From the NCBI GenBank assembly GCA_004794655.1, contig SMMW01000555.1:9749501-9813500 (forward strand): a DNA stretch of 64,000 nucleotides, written 5' to 3'. The DNA is from Marisa cornuarietis. Its lineage: Eukaryota > Mollusca > Gastropoda > Architaenioglossa > Ampullariidae. Position 1 is the first letter of the stretch, and every line of letters starts with the position of its first letter. The notes under the pieces are model-generated. The model saw only the letters and a list, made by a program, of their open reading frames with translations, was not told where the DNA came from and did no database searches. The position numbers were made by a program, and so were the translations under genes. Shown here piece by piece: positions 13,801-25,866 of this stretch.

Positions 13801-16800
13801 TTATACCATATGTGCCTGTCAGGTCTTTCCTGGACATGACTTTTTGCTGGCAGGTCTTCGACCTAGACGAACTCTTGTTTTCTGTAGCTGGGATGCTGAG
13901 GAAGAAGGTTTAATGGGATCCATAGAATGGGTAGAAGTATGTCTCCTTTTTTATTTTCTGTGAGGAAACATAATGCTTTATATGGTGTATAACCAAAAAA
14001 AAAGCATAGCATTGTATGTAATGGTTATAGTTTTCAAATGAAAGTGAATTATTTTTTTATATTCCCTTAACACAGTGAAGGCCTTTATTTATTTTTTTTT
14101 TTTTGATAAGACGAAGCTTCATTTTTTTCTGACAGTTATGTCTGTAGACTATGATGCTTTATATTATAAATTATGATAAATGGCAATTTTTTTATGTGAG
14201 CTTTGTTTTAAGAACATACGGAATGAATCCAAGCATGTTGTTCCACTGTGAACATTCTCTTTCTCTAGGTCTTTACTAGTGCTGTTCAAGACTCTCATGG
14301 TCTTTGTTTCTTGATGATTTTCAAGATGTGTTAGAGGCTTATAAAATATGACAATTTCTGGCCTTGATGACAGCAGAGAGAACAAAGCTGAAATTCCTTG
14401 TATGCAGCTTATGTAACGAGCTGGAATACTGCAAACAAAAATATTAACTGACTACTGCCTAGAAACAAGCTCATACAATGCAATATTTTCTTTGCATTTT
14501 TCAGGAGCACCTGAAGGTCTTAAATCAGCGAGGTGTGGCATATCTTAACCTCGATTATTCTGCAGCAGCAAATTTTACTGTGACTGTTGGCACTAGTCCA
14601 CTCCTGCAGGATGTGCTCTATGATGCAGCAAAGTTAGTGAGTGTCTTTCATAGCATACAGTGAAATTGCTCTAGTCCTTTAATTCAGTAGCAAGAGCATA
14701 CTCAGGGGGATTATCTGTCCTCAAAATATGGCACACCTAAAACCAATAAAAATTAAAAAATTAAATATAATCATAAATTATTACTAAAATATGCTTTAAA
14801 GCAATACTTTAAGCATAAAACAACTTAAAGCTTTGTAATTCTTTGTTTTAAATTTCAATGTCAAAAAGGTCATTGGACACTCAAAGAGTAAAAGTTTCAA
14901 CAAATAACAGAGCTATCTTATTGCATAGCTCATTGTCAGCATCTGCTTTGAGCTGATGAAAAATAATTAATTAAACTTTTATTACTAAGTGTAATAGCAA
15001 TAGTAAAGTGCCAAGTAATTTTTATTCCTATATCTTTTATATCATTTGAGTTTCATCTTGGCTGAGAACTACAAATAATTATAGGTGTGTGTTACTTCTT
15101 TCTTTGCCATTTTTCCATTCAACCGGAAATGGGTTTCAAGGGAAGCAACTTTAAAAAATTCATTTAGTTTTGGATGCAGCAGGTCCTTTGCTTGTTAACA
15201 AAATATAGTGGTACTTCAGCAATTTACTTTTTTGTGTTCAGACATTTAGGTCCTTGACCAATATTATTTAGAGAATTTGTTTTTGGTGCTTGGCCACCTT
15301 CTCGACTCTTGAGAACCAAAAGCATCACTTTGTGTGTCATTTTCTAGAACTGTCATGGTTCTATGTTCATGATTTCTGTGGGTTTTTATTCTTATAGATA
15401 TATATATATATATAGACACACACATGTATACCATACCATCATCATGACATTGTCACAGACACTCGTGTTCACATAGTCGCCTGGACATTTGCATGTTCTT
15501 TTACTTCACAAAACAAGACAGCTAAATCTGCCTCTTTGCAGGCCCTGTATATATTTAATTATTTCAACAAAATTAATGGTACAGTAACTAATAAAAAGAC
15601 ATAATAAATGTAGAAAATGATTTCTCAGTATTTATACATCAGTCAATTCTTATTTCTACCTCTTATTATTACTTATTAATATCTCTAATTGTAAACACAG
15701 TCCTAAAAGTTTCTTTTTCTCAGGTTGGTGGTTAACAAAAGAATACTAGAGTTTATAATTAGGTTGAAGGTCACTTTTTTTACTGTTCACTCTTGATAAT
15801 GTTCTTTTACATGGTTAATTATACTCACTGGAGCTTGATGCTGCACTGACTCAAGAATATATATATATATACCACTAATTATCTGACAATTAAATCACTG
15901 ATGCCTCTGCTAGGGTACAGACATTAAAACAAATCAGTGCTGCCTCTTAGGAACGAGCAGGTGCACACTCTTCCTCTTGTCTTGCTACTCTTGGTTAACA
16001 AGCTTTTCATCTTTTATGTTAGTGGTTCCTAGCCGGTTACTAGTGCCAAATACTTCAAATCATATTCTTAACTCCAAATACTACATGGCATCTGCCAGGC
16101 CCATTACTCCATGGTATTAGCCAGGTCCAAACACTTATGGCCCATCTCCCGGCCCTCAGTTCCATGGCGTCTATTGACAGCTATAACAAAAACAAACTAC
16201 TAATACATATCTATATAAAGAACACAGGAAAAATTCAACTTACACAAAAAAAATCAGAGATATGCAAAAATATGAATACCACACCTTTCTAGAAAGGTGC
16301 AACCTTCACTCCCCTACACGTAGTGTACCTTCACTTGCCATAAGTCCTTGGGAAGTGAAGCGCTGGCCAGCGACAGTTAATAATATTGTCCTCCCTTTCT
16401 CTTTTCCACTAAAAAAAAAACCCCTGTTATTCATGCGACAGGTACAGCTCAACCACCCATGCTTTGATAGCTATTTAACCTTCTGTCACCCCTCTGTCAC
16501 AGGCACCCAAGAAACTTTCTAGCACTATATAAGTGAATAAAAGAGGAAAACAGTTATAAACTTTAATTGAATTAAGAAAATAATAATAATAAAGATTTTT
16601 ATAGCGTATATATGTGCATCATGCAATTACTTGAGTGCTTTTATGGAGATTAAAAAATTTTTTTTTTCCCCCCCTTTTAACAATTTTTTTCAGGTCCCTA
16701 GTCATGATCCTGCTTTCCAAACTTTGTATGACTTGTGGCTGCACAGACCAGTGTTGAAGAAGGAGAATCTCACTGAACCATTGTGAGTTTTTGTGCAAGT

Positions 16801-18830
16801 GTATTGCTGACAGAATTACCACAGACACTATTTAAGGTCTAGAGGGGTCCCAGTTATTATTTTTTTTCTAATGGCTGGGTAAAGCTCAGTGCAAGATGCT
16901 ATTTCCCAAAATGTGATAACCCTTCTTCCATTCTAGAGATAGGCAGCTACAAACATCACCACACACAGAAAGAGGGAAAAATTGGAACATCACTTTTTTT
17001 TTTTTTACTTAGCTACACCTAATTAACATATGATCCCTGCTTAACAATTGGTTTCACAACATACATATTCATTCATCCCTCAACTGGTACCAGTCATAAG
17101 GAGTACATGGATAGATGCAGCAGCTGACAAGGCCTACCACTCATGCATTTCTTGGAGCAATAAGGAGCAAGTCCTGCAAGTAAGAACCAGTCCACTTCTT
17201 CATGTTTGTAATCCAGCTCTTCCTCTGACCACTGCAGTGTTGAGCAGTCTTTAAGGCACTTTGAAGGAAAATCTTTAATGGAGTGTCATGCCAGGTCACA
17301 TAGCCAAACCAGACTAGTTTATGCTGCTTTACTGTTGCAAGTAGGGAAGTAGGGGTTCCTGGTGTCCTACAAGTGTGGTGACATTGGTCGTATGCTCTCT
17401 CTACAAGCTCTGGAGCAGCCCTTGAATGCCTTGTTTTGGAATGCCTGGAGTCACCTCTCCATATTGGCAAGCAGAGTCTACATGTTCCATCCCTAAAGTA
17501 GTATTAGTACCACAAGTGACTTGTACAGATTGTACTTAAACCTGATGTCGTGGGTGCACCAGACCCTGTCCAGCAGAGCCATTGTCATCGGTGCTATCAG
17601 GATCCTGATCCTGCCATCGTTGGAGAGGGAGGCTCCCAAGTACTTAAAGCTGGTTACCTCCTCAAGCCATACTCTGTTGATGTAAATACCTGCTTTGCCA
17701 CTGGCAGTGACCATGACTTTACACTTGTCCTTGCTGGTCTCCATCCCATATGCATTTTTCTATCAGTCTGTTGGTCAGGTCTTGCAGTTTTATGTAAGTG
17801 CCTGATATCAGATCTATGTCATCTGCAAAGCATAGGCTGCAAATCAGCCTTCTACCAAAGGAAATGGAAGTGTGATGGTCATGGAGGGTTTTTCTTTCAA
17901 GACACTTTTTCTTGTTGAATTTGTGCATCACTTACTATAGCCCCTCATGCCAGACTGTCAAAAGCCTTTTTAAAGTTTATAAATTTGTGATATAGGTCCC
18001 ACTGATGCTGAAGATGTGCAAAGAATATGCAACTGTGCTCTTACCTGATTGAAGCCAGTCTATTCTGCTAGCAGTTCGTCTGCAGTGGTGCTGATGCAAT
18101 TCTATATTACTTTCAGCATGAATTTGCTTGGGTAACTGATGAGACTTATTGTTCTGTAGTTCTGGCACTCTTTGCCTTTTTCAGGGGTATGACTAGTGAC
18201 TGTGTCCATTCTTTGAGACTTTGTATAAACCTGATGTCTGTGTTACTTACACAATGCTTTGCATGGTGATATTTGTAGGCATGTATCTCAAGAACAGAAG
18301 GAGGAAGAGCATTTACCAAGATTTGGGCAAATATTATCTTGCGCTAAAATTTACCATCATTAGAATATATCTGCATCCCACTAGATGTTAAAAGAGTTAT
18401 TATTATTATTCAGGGGCCTATATATTTCATTGTCCGTAACTCCCATATGAGTAAATAACGCCACCTATTTGTGAGATACAAGACAAACACACATTTTCAT
18501 CTCGCCACCGTAAGGGTAAAACCATGACATAGTAGTAAATGAATGCACTTATTTGACATTAACTCCCAAGTCACCCATTCGCTGTATGCTTGAAAATATA
18601 AATGTATTCCACATAAAGTAGGAAAATTGATCTATGAAAAGCTCAACCAGAAATTTGTAGACAGATTGCAGACTTCAGGTGCAAACTTAGGTGTTTTTTG
18701 CTTTTGTCAGGTTGACCTACTCACCAGGGTCATCCAGTGATCAAGCAGCATTTTATCAACGAGCTGGCGTGTCATCTCTTGATATTTGGATGACATATGA
18801 TGAAGTATATGCTTTTAGTATGCTTTCTTC

Positions 18831-18862
<32 letters not shown>

Positions 18863-21800
18863 AAAACTATATAATAAAGTAACAAATAGCCTATGGTTGG
18901 TTAGTGAAAGTGTGCAAAGATGCAGGAATTGTCTTTGCATATGTTTTAGTGAAATGTTGGGATGTCGGAATTTTAGGTGTGGCTTCACACTGAATGAAAA
19001 AAATGTTCAAATTTCTTTTCCCACTGTATTATAATAAATCTTTTAAACTTCAATCAGACTGCATATTCAAAACATAAATTTTTGTGGTTATGGCATGGCT
19101 TTTTCAGTGGCTGCACTGATTTGCTGTTTCAGGCTAACTTACCAATCCTGAGCTACCCACTGTACCACTCTAGCTATGACACATTTTATGCTTTTGAAAA
19201 CTTCATTGATCCTGGATTTAAGGCAACAGCAGCCATAACAAGGATGCTGGGTGTTTTGGCCAGGTTTGTGACTTTTTAATCAGCTATTGTCTCTTGATTG
19301 TGTGACTATATTGAGAGTGATAACAAAAAAAATTTGTTTACTTTGTAGGGGAGTGCAAGGTAGGAGTTGCACAGTGTGTGTGCATGTATGTGTAGGTGGG
19401 TGAGTGGGTGTGGTGGGGGTGAGCAAGTCTTTATTCAGGTTCATTTATCATTGTGCCCATGTGGATGTAAATGTGTGAATGTGTGTGCACGTTATATGTT
19501 TCATTTCTGCTACAGTAGCTGCAAAGAAAGCATTCTGCCTTCAGGAAAATAACTTGAAACAACATTTGTATTGTTTCATTTTTACTGTAATTTAAATTTT
19601 CAGTGCATGCATCTTGATAGAAGAAAATTATTATTGTATCTAGTTTCCTTGATCAAAAAAGAGTAGCTGATGTCTGCACATAGCAGTTCGGCAAATGTAC
19701 CACTTTATTAAAAAAATAGTTATGAAGCAAAGCACGGTTCTTTTCGTAATTAGGTGTCCAAAATATATTCTTAATAAATTATCATGTTAGGAACGTCTGG
19801 TTTATGTAATGTTCTTGTTGTCAGCATGTTTGAAGCACAAACATTGCACACTTCCCCTTCAGATTGATGAAGTTTTCAGTTTGTCCTTAATATTTCGTTT
19901 AGAAAGGAGCAGTCTTCCAAAATGTGCCCAGATAGAAGCAGGTGCAAACATCAGCATAGCTTACAATTATTTAATAATAAAAATGTAAGCTTGATAGCAC
20001 ATTACATAAATGAGTGGGCCCAGCAAGGAGCACACAATAATATTCAATGTCTGCAACTATTGTTCACTTTCCTTATTGATATTGTTTTCATTACAGACAT
20101 ACTGGCTTGATACTTTTTCTATTACATTGTAGCATGTGATTTTTTAGCAAATCTCTCAGAAAAAATAGTTACTTCTGTAAAAGTGGATCAGACATGTTGA
20201 AATTTATGTTTATTTGCTTTTAAGTTTGTCAAGCAGTTAAAAATATAGAAATGAATCATGTGAGAGGATCATGTTTCATTTTCCATCATGTGTGCTTTTT
20301 AACATAGTATTGGTTAGAGTCAGTTTATTTCAACAGTTTGACAGTTGATTAAAATGTTCACGTCTTCATCTGTAATTTTACCCTGGCACTCAAAAACTGA
20401 CCTTTTAAGATTTGTTTTAAGATTTGTTATCTCCCTCTCTTGCCACCACAAGAGCTCATTATAGAGTATAGAGAAAATTTATCTTTGATAGTATCCTGGC
20501 AAACTCCAAGCTGCTGCCCATGAAAGTAGAGAGATACTCTAAGGCAGTTTCCAGCTTTTACTCCTCTATGATCACCACTTACAAGCACCTGTGGGAGCAG
20601 AGAGATGTAAATATAGGTGAGTAATCAGCTAACATTCTAGCTGTATTGTTCAAACAGGTTGTATCAGAATGAGCAGAAATAATAGGTGTCTAAGTGTGAG
20701 TGTGTGCACTTGAATGTATGTACATATTAATATGTGTGCATGTATATGCAGGAATGTGTGTCTGTCAATGACAGCAAGAGGTTAAGAAAAGTGTTTGGGA
20801 GACTTGCATATGTAAAATGATACTCTCCTTTTAAATACTTCATGTAGTTCTTCATTGAAAATTGTAATGGGATTGTTTTAAAGCTTAGAAAAGCAGATCT
20901 AGGGAATGTGCCATGAATTTTTTCTTATTTTATGTAGAAGCCTTGGATTCAGCAGTTCAGAACTTCACTGCTGCTACAAGGGCATTCCAAAACAAACTAG
21001 ATAAGGATGAGTTTCTTACAGGCAGGTAATGAAGTCTTGCAGAAGAACCATTCTTTGTTTTTTTGTATTTGTTTTACTTAAAGCTTAATTGCAAGCTTGA
21101 TTATGATCATTTAGCACAGAAGACATTTTTTTTTCTTTTTGCTCCTTAGAAGGGTATGATATAAAGCGTATCGCAAGATCAGTGCCATCCGTCACTTTCT
21201 CTCTACACGCACTACCAACACTCTTGTGTGTGCGTTTGTTCTTTCTCGACTTGACTACTGCAACTCCTTGCTGGCAGGCTGCCCTGACTACCTCATTCAG
21301 AGACTCCAGAGAGTACAGAACTTTGCTGCGCGTCTGGTGCTTAGAGCAAGGAAACGGGACCATGTCACTCCTCTCCTTCGTTTTCTACTCTGGCTACCCA
21401 TCCGTTCTCGCATTCAGTACAAACTGTCTGTACTGTGTTTTAATTTCTTTGCTGGCTCCTGTCCTGACTATTTCTCTGAACTTCTCATCCCTTACTCTCC
21501 GTCCAGACAACTACGCTCTTCGTCTGACGACCGTATCCTAACTGTTCCTGTCACCAGAACAACAACATATGGTCACAGGACTTTTGGCTACTGTGCTGCA
21601 AAACAATGGAACTCTCTCCCTTTCCATATCCGACACCTTCCTACAACTGAATCTTTCAAATCTGCACTGAAAACGCACCTCTTCCTTGAGCATTACCCCT
21701 AACACAGTCCACACAATGCTAGTCCTTCTTAACCCCCCCCCCCTCCCTCTTGCTACTTTACCCATCTTTCTCGGCAGAATCTCTATATTTCTCTGTTCCT

Positions 21801-23159
21801 GTTACTTGAAGCCTTTTGTTTTCTGTTTCGTCGTCAGTACTGTCGTTTTCTTTCGTCCCCTGTGTTCTGTATCTACTTAGTCCACGTCTCTTCCTCGTTT
21901 TAAGCGCTAAGAGCATGCTCTCTATGAGTGTGAATATGCGCTATAAAAATCTTCACTATTATTATTATTATTATTATATAAAAGTCAGTGATTTTTGCTG
22001 CATTGTTTTAAATATTGTTTTTAGTTATTGAGATCAGCTGTAAAAGGATCTTTATGAGATATGGTTTCATTTAGAAGCAAAATACAAAACAAAAGCAGTG
22101 AATATATTGCCTACATTCTTTAAATACCCTCAAGGATTTTAACAATATTAAAGGCTATGCATTGTGACATATTGCTTTTGTTTGACTTTTCTCTCGCGGT
22201 TTAAAATTTTTGTTCTAATGGGTACAACACATTTTAGCCCACTTAAACTGCGGATGATAAATGATCGCCTGATACAGTTGGAGAGGACGTTTTTGGACCC
22301 TGAAGGTTTGCCTGGCCGACCTACTCAGAAGTAAGTGAAGCGAGAAGCACAATTGCATTATTATGATTCATTCAGTGTCAGGGTGTTGTAGCTTCATATC
22401 AAAGTATTATGACATGTGGCTGCGGTTAATGGTATTATAATAAGATAATCTGCATCAGGCTACTCTTCAATAGTCCTAAGAAGACTTGTGGCTTTGTCTG
22501 CCAAGGAAATGTTTATTATCCTCGGTCTAATTTTGGTACTTCAGTGGTTGATGAAAATGACATTGAATGAAGAATATTTCACAACCCACATTTGTTGTTT
22601 TTGGTTTTTAAAAAAATGGCAAGATTAATCTGTTTATGCAGAAAAAGAGCTTGATCCTGTTCCCATTTTTGCAATTTCTGAAGGAAAAAAATATTATAAG
22701 ATTCATTTTTCTTACCATTTAGTTCTTCAAAACTGTTTCAGAATAAATCAGTGTGAGTGGTAAAGTCAAGCTGTATCAATCAAACTTCTCCTTTAGCAAA
22801 AAGAGAAGAAAATAGTCTTATGCATCAATGGCCATAGCATTAAAACAGAATTATGAAAATATTTGATATGGACCAAAAAATTATTCCTCTTCAATTATCC
22901 TTAATTTATTTATTGCATCAGTACTTTATCATTTTGATTATTTATAATTTTAATCTTTCTTGTTTTTTTTACTAGACACATCATGTTTGCCCCTAGCCAA
23001 TTTGATGCCTATGTAGACAACAGCTTTCCTGGTATTGTTGATACTATGGTCGAGATTGAAAAGGGACTTGACAAGTGGGATCAACTGAAGCAGCAAGTAT
23101 ACATCACCACCTACACCATACAGTCAGCTGCCTTATCGCTAGGAGACATTGGCCTTTAG
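4818..23159 (+). CDS. Gene 1: GCPII/NAALADase-like type II membrane zinc peptidase (M28B), 19 exons
   Basis: Exons: 4818-4993, 7249-7311, 7714-7870, 9550-9684, 10521-10646, 11051-11228, 11681-11771, 12509-12601, 13066-13151, 13572-13691, 13854-13936, 14505-14636, 16694-16782, 18711-18804, 19133-19263, 20492-20616, 20938-21025, 22238-22330, 22976-23159. They total 2244 nt (747 residues; human GCPII has 750). All introns are GT-AG. I chose the ATG at 4818 because the earlier in-frame codon at 4797 is TTG. Order: short cytosolic tail, transmembrane helix about residues 22-42, protease-associated and peptidase domains, C-terminal helical dimerisation domain. The two-zinc site is complete: H377, D387, E425, D453 and H553, with catalytic E424, at the same numbers as in human GCPII. 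Arg210 is kept. The human arginine patch and Lys699 are replaced (D533, W535, A698), and the sequence around [12 protein letters not shown] looks more like NAALADL1. Likely role: extracellular cleavage of N-terminal residues from small peptides; the substrate is unknown. Introns carry SINEs, a dispersed repeat and LINE remnants. Confidence 0.93.
8035..8395 (+). mobile_element. tRNA-derived SINE (family A) in intron 3 of gene 1
   Basis: The head has an A-box-like TGGCGCAACAATTAGC near 8052 and a B-box-like GGGTTCAGCTC near 8105. A body follows that is shared with 11990-12172 (GGGCTGGCTGCTTTGCC), then a tail with GGGTTGGGGGAAGGTAAGG that is shared on the reverse strand at 58910-59160. A second tRNA-like head (TAGCCTAGTGGGTAGAGC) sits just before it near 7956. 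Divergence between copies suggests old insertions. Confidence 0.7.
11990..12172 (+). mobile_element. tRNA-derived SINE (family A) in intron 7 of gene 1
   Basis: This is a second copy of the family seen at 8035-8395. It has the A-box-like GGTAGTACAATGGTTAGTG, the B-box-like GGGTTCAGAAC, and the body GGGCTGGCTGCTTTGCC, ending TTGCTGACTTGGAGTAAAAC. It is shorter and lacks the distal tail. Confidence 0.7.
16836..17046 (+). repeat. Dispersed repeat family R, copy in intron 13 of gene 1
   Basis: The copy starts near GGTCTAGAGGGGTCCC and contains TTCTAATGGCTGGGTAAAGC, CAGTGCAAGATGCTATTTCC and ACAAACATCACCACACACAG. The same ordered blocks recur at 18190-18400 (-), 28226-28560 (+), 39270-39420 (+), 39460-39640 (-) and 62845-63110 (+). 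There is no ORF and no tRNA-like head. It could be a MITE or the body of a SINE. Confidence 0.6.
17130..18150 (-). pseudogene. Broken non-LTR reverse transcriptase remnant in intron 13 of gene 1
   Basis: Read on the reverse strand from 18150 downward, broken frames give [14 protein letters not shown], then [18 protein letters not shown] (the FADD motif of the RT palm), then [30 protein letters not shown] and [20 protein letters not shown]. This is the order of an invertebrate LINE RT and its C-terminal region. Several frameshifts, and an apparent internal deletion between the fingers and the FADD box, make it non-functional. The clade is uncertain (RTE-like is possible). It lies antisense to gene 1. 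Confidence 0.8.
18190..18400 (-). repeat. Dispersed repeat family R, reverse copy in intron 13 of gene 1
   Basis: On the reverse strand this reads CATCTAGTGGGATGCAG, then TTCTAATGATGGTAAATTTT, GCGCAAGATAATATTTGCCC and CTACAAATATCACCATGC, in the same order as the copy at 16836-17046. Confidence 0.55.
18832..18859 (+). repeat. (TG)n microsatellite
   Basis: About 14 TG units in intron 14 of gene 1, starting 27 bases after the donor site. Confidence 0.9.
21165..21977 (+). mobile_element. 5'-truncated CR1/L2-like LINE copy in intron 17 of gene 1
   Basis: From about CGCAAGATCAGTGCCATCC this copy matches the 3' third of the LINE at 32860-36413 almost base for base. It ends in GCGCTATAAAAATC plus an (ATT)n tail at 21956-21977. 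The frame at 21226-21702 (158 codons) is the intact C-terminal end of the LINE ORF, finishing [11 protein letters not shown]. It keeps a GACT that the larger copy has lost near 35935, so it shows the undamaged frame there. It is in the same orientation as gene 1. ATATAAA-like bases on both sides could be a short target duplication. Confidence 0.85.
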
Positions 23160-23340
23160 AGCATCTTCACACTGGGAAGAGTCGATTGATGGGCCATTTT
23201 GCCAAAGGATTACTCCTGACATGGTGCTTTATTGCTTTCTAATATTGAAAGAGTGTAACATAAAAGTTCTTATTTCAATAAACGGTACTCCATAGACTGG
23301 TAGAAACTGTGTGGCTGAAATATTGCCAGGCAGATGAATG
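23160..23340 (+). promoter_or_regulatory. 3' UTR of gene 1 with poly(A) signal
   Basis: Immediately after the TAG stop, AATAAA occurs at 23277-23282 and is followed by T/G-rich sequence. The block from the stop to about 23340 has a clear reverse-strand homologue at about 53275-53475, behind gene 3, where the AATAAA (53342-53337) is also conserved. That supports this being the real 3' end of gene 1. Confidence 0.65.
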
Positions 23341-23854
23341 GATCTACCACAGTTTGGTGCACTACCAGGATCATCCAGAAGTAATTGCATTTTCAACCAG
23401 TGTGTCATCAGCCAGATCCATTTTTCAAAGAAACCGGTGATATAACTACCATGAAAAAACAAAATCCTGCAGGAGGACTGTTAATTATTTATGCCAGTAT
23501 AATGTTCTTTTCTGCCTGTTTGCAGTTGTGGACATTTCTTGCCCGTGTTAAGCTGTTTGTGTCTTTCTGCCACAGAATTGTGCTTGACTGCAGCAGTATG
23601 TGTACCATATGCCTATTTCATTTGTAGCCTTGTGCCCAAGTGTGTCATAGAAAGCATGTTGACCCGCAAGTGATGGACAATATTCGTTTGAGAAATCTCT
23701 TGCCTGATTCTCCTTTGAATTGTGATATTCTTGTGGTTCTTGTTAGTTGCCTTAATAATTTTTCTATCACTGATCTTTTATTCTCCCAAAGGTTTCTTCT
23801 ATTCTTTTAAATAAAAGAAAGAGAAAATAATAAGACAAATAAATCATTTTGAGT

Positions 23855-24010
23855 TTTGACAGGATGGAGAGTGAATCCAAAGAGCGCTGATAAAGGTGTT
23901 GGAAAATGCCTCCATGTTGGTGTGCGCAGAAACGTAATGTTCTCCCACAAATGCAGTCTGGACCAGAAACCTTGCGAATGTTTACTCGCTGAAGCAGCTC
24001 CACAAAAACA
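23855..24010 (-). pseudogene. Small LINE reverse-transcriptase fragment
   Basis: Reverse-strand translation gives VNIRKVSGPDCICGRTLRFC followed by AHQHGGIFQHLYQRSLDS. This resembles the fingers region of Rex1-like RTs, around the SGPD motif. Only about 50 codons are preserved, with no flanking RT motifs, so it is an old fragment between the convergent genes 1 and 2. Confidence 0.6.
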
Positions 24011-25766
24011 GGACACCCAGAAAAGACGTAACAGTGAAGCATAGACAAAACTAAGGTTCTTAATTCCACTTGCAGCTAGAAAGTCCATGACACGGACTAG
24101 GAAATACCTCAAAGTGGCGCCGTTCTTTTGCGATTCCTTTAAAGCACAGTCACGTCTCCTATATAGCTAGTTCAGCATTTACCCACAGAAAAAAAAACAA
24201 ATAATCATTACACACAAACATTTCTATCTACCAGATCAGTCACATATAGTCAAACGTTCTCACCCATTGAAAAACAGGAATCAAATGTTTTACAATTGAA
24301 ACTGCTAAACGGATTGGAAAAGAAAGTTTTTTAAAGACTTCTTGGTCTACACCATCTTAATTACGGAGAGAGAAAGTAAGACGTTCCAAAACAGCAAAAC
24401 CAGGGCGAAAGAAGGAAAGATGCCTCTGAATGTTTGTTTTGTTTTTGGACAACAAGTCATGAAAGTTAGAGAATTAGAAGGACCATAGAAAAAATACCCC
24501 TGACAACTAATGAGCCGTCATGGACACCAAATGTTTATGATCTGTTTCTTTAGGGATGGGGAGACAATGCAAGCAGAGAGATGACAGAAACTTTGGACGT
24601 GCCAACAGCCAAGACTAGTATCCTTATATGGTATTTATTTAATGTTTATGTCTATGAGTTTTTAAGAACAACAAAGATAAAATCTTAAATAACTCATCAT
24701 ACACAAAAACGATTAATGCTTACAATAATTTTTAAAGGCAATATAGATAACAATATCTTTACATCAGCATGAATAGTATCAACAACAGGTAAATAAAGTT
24801 AAGCATTTAGAAAAAATCTCACTAATAAAGAAAACTGTCTACCTAAATACCTAATTTTTGTTGTTTACATTTTTATTGCACAATAATACATGTACAAAAT
24901 ATATACAGTAATACATAGCCCATCCCTTATTAACAGCTTCATTCTGAGAGACTAGCAGGCAATTACATTTGTGTTGCTATTGTTTTATGGACTGTATTAG
25001 ACCCATGTAGGTTAAAGAGTCTATGCTAGTTAAAGCAGGATACATTAAACATGATACAGAATTCCTCAAGAGCCAGAAATGTGCTATCAATATTAGCGAG
25101 GTCCCCTATTTTTAGAACTTTTGCACCCAACCATTTCTTACTATACACAACTTTTCTGCCTTTTAATATTAATAATATTGATACCATTAAAGTGAAGACC
25201 TGTAAGTTGTAAACTCTATTAGGAAGGAGGACTAAAAATGTTGGTCTTAACTTTTTTATAGCCACGCTAAAAATTAGCTGGTTAAGACATTTGAAACTTA
25301 ACAATGGAGTTCTTGCTAGCTTGATGTCAGTTATCTCTCCAGAGTTAGTGAAAGTTGATATTTGTGATGGTGAATATGCCAATTTGGTAACGAAAATCAT
25401 TCAAAATCCATTCCAATGAGATGTGATGAGGCATTATAAGTTTATTAGAAAGTTCATTCTAACGTATAGTGAAGACTATCTTGGGGAGCACATTCACTTT
25501 AATGGTAATTTTTTCATGTTTATAACACACTCTAATTTTCGTTATCTAATTTTTGTACATGTGCATATATATGTTTGAATATTAAATAAATGTGGAAGTA
25601 TTTATAAAATTAATGTAAAATAGCATATGATACAGATATAGTTTAAAAAATAAATGGAAGGCATTTTCTTTACAAATAGTTTGCAGGCATTGAGAGTGTC
25701 TTAAGAGAGACTCAGGTAGTAGCCACTCAATCCGTTCACAGATCAACTAACGGTCACATCCCAAAG
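24011..25766. other. Intergenic space between convergent genes 1 and 2
   Basis: AT-rich, with no recognised host gene. A 124-codon reverse-strand frame at 25026-25400 resembles no family I know. TTTATT at 25441-25446 gives a reverse-strand AATAAA about 320 bases past the ancestral stop of gene 2 and could be its poly(A) signal. Nothing else is recognised. Confidence 0.4.
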
Positions 25767-25767
25767 G

Positions 25768-25866
25768 TCACAGGCCAATGTCTTCTAGGGTAGAGGCAGC
25801 TGACTGAATGGTGTAGGTGGCGATGTAAACTTGCTGCTTTAGTTGATCCCATTTGTCACTGCCGTC
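25768..25866 (-). other. Orphaned coding tail of gene 2 beyond a premature stop
   Basis: After the TAA at 25869-25867 the same frame stays open for 32 codons and ends at a TGA (25770-25768) exactly where genes 1 and 3 stop. It translates to the family C-terminus, including [20 protein letters not shown] and ending LEDIGL. It lacks further damage, so the nonsense change looks recent or polymorphic. Confidence 0.85.

Noticed and set aside
17550..17918. 122-codon + strand open frame in intron 13 of gene 1
   Set aside because: It is antisense to the clear reverse-transcriptase remnant at 17130-18150.
25026..25400. 124-codon reverse-strand open frame between genes 1 and 2
   Set aside because: Unrecognised, single frame without exon-like flanks; kept only as a note in the intergenic entry.
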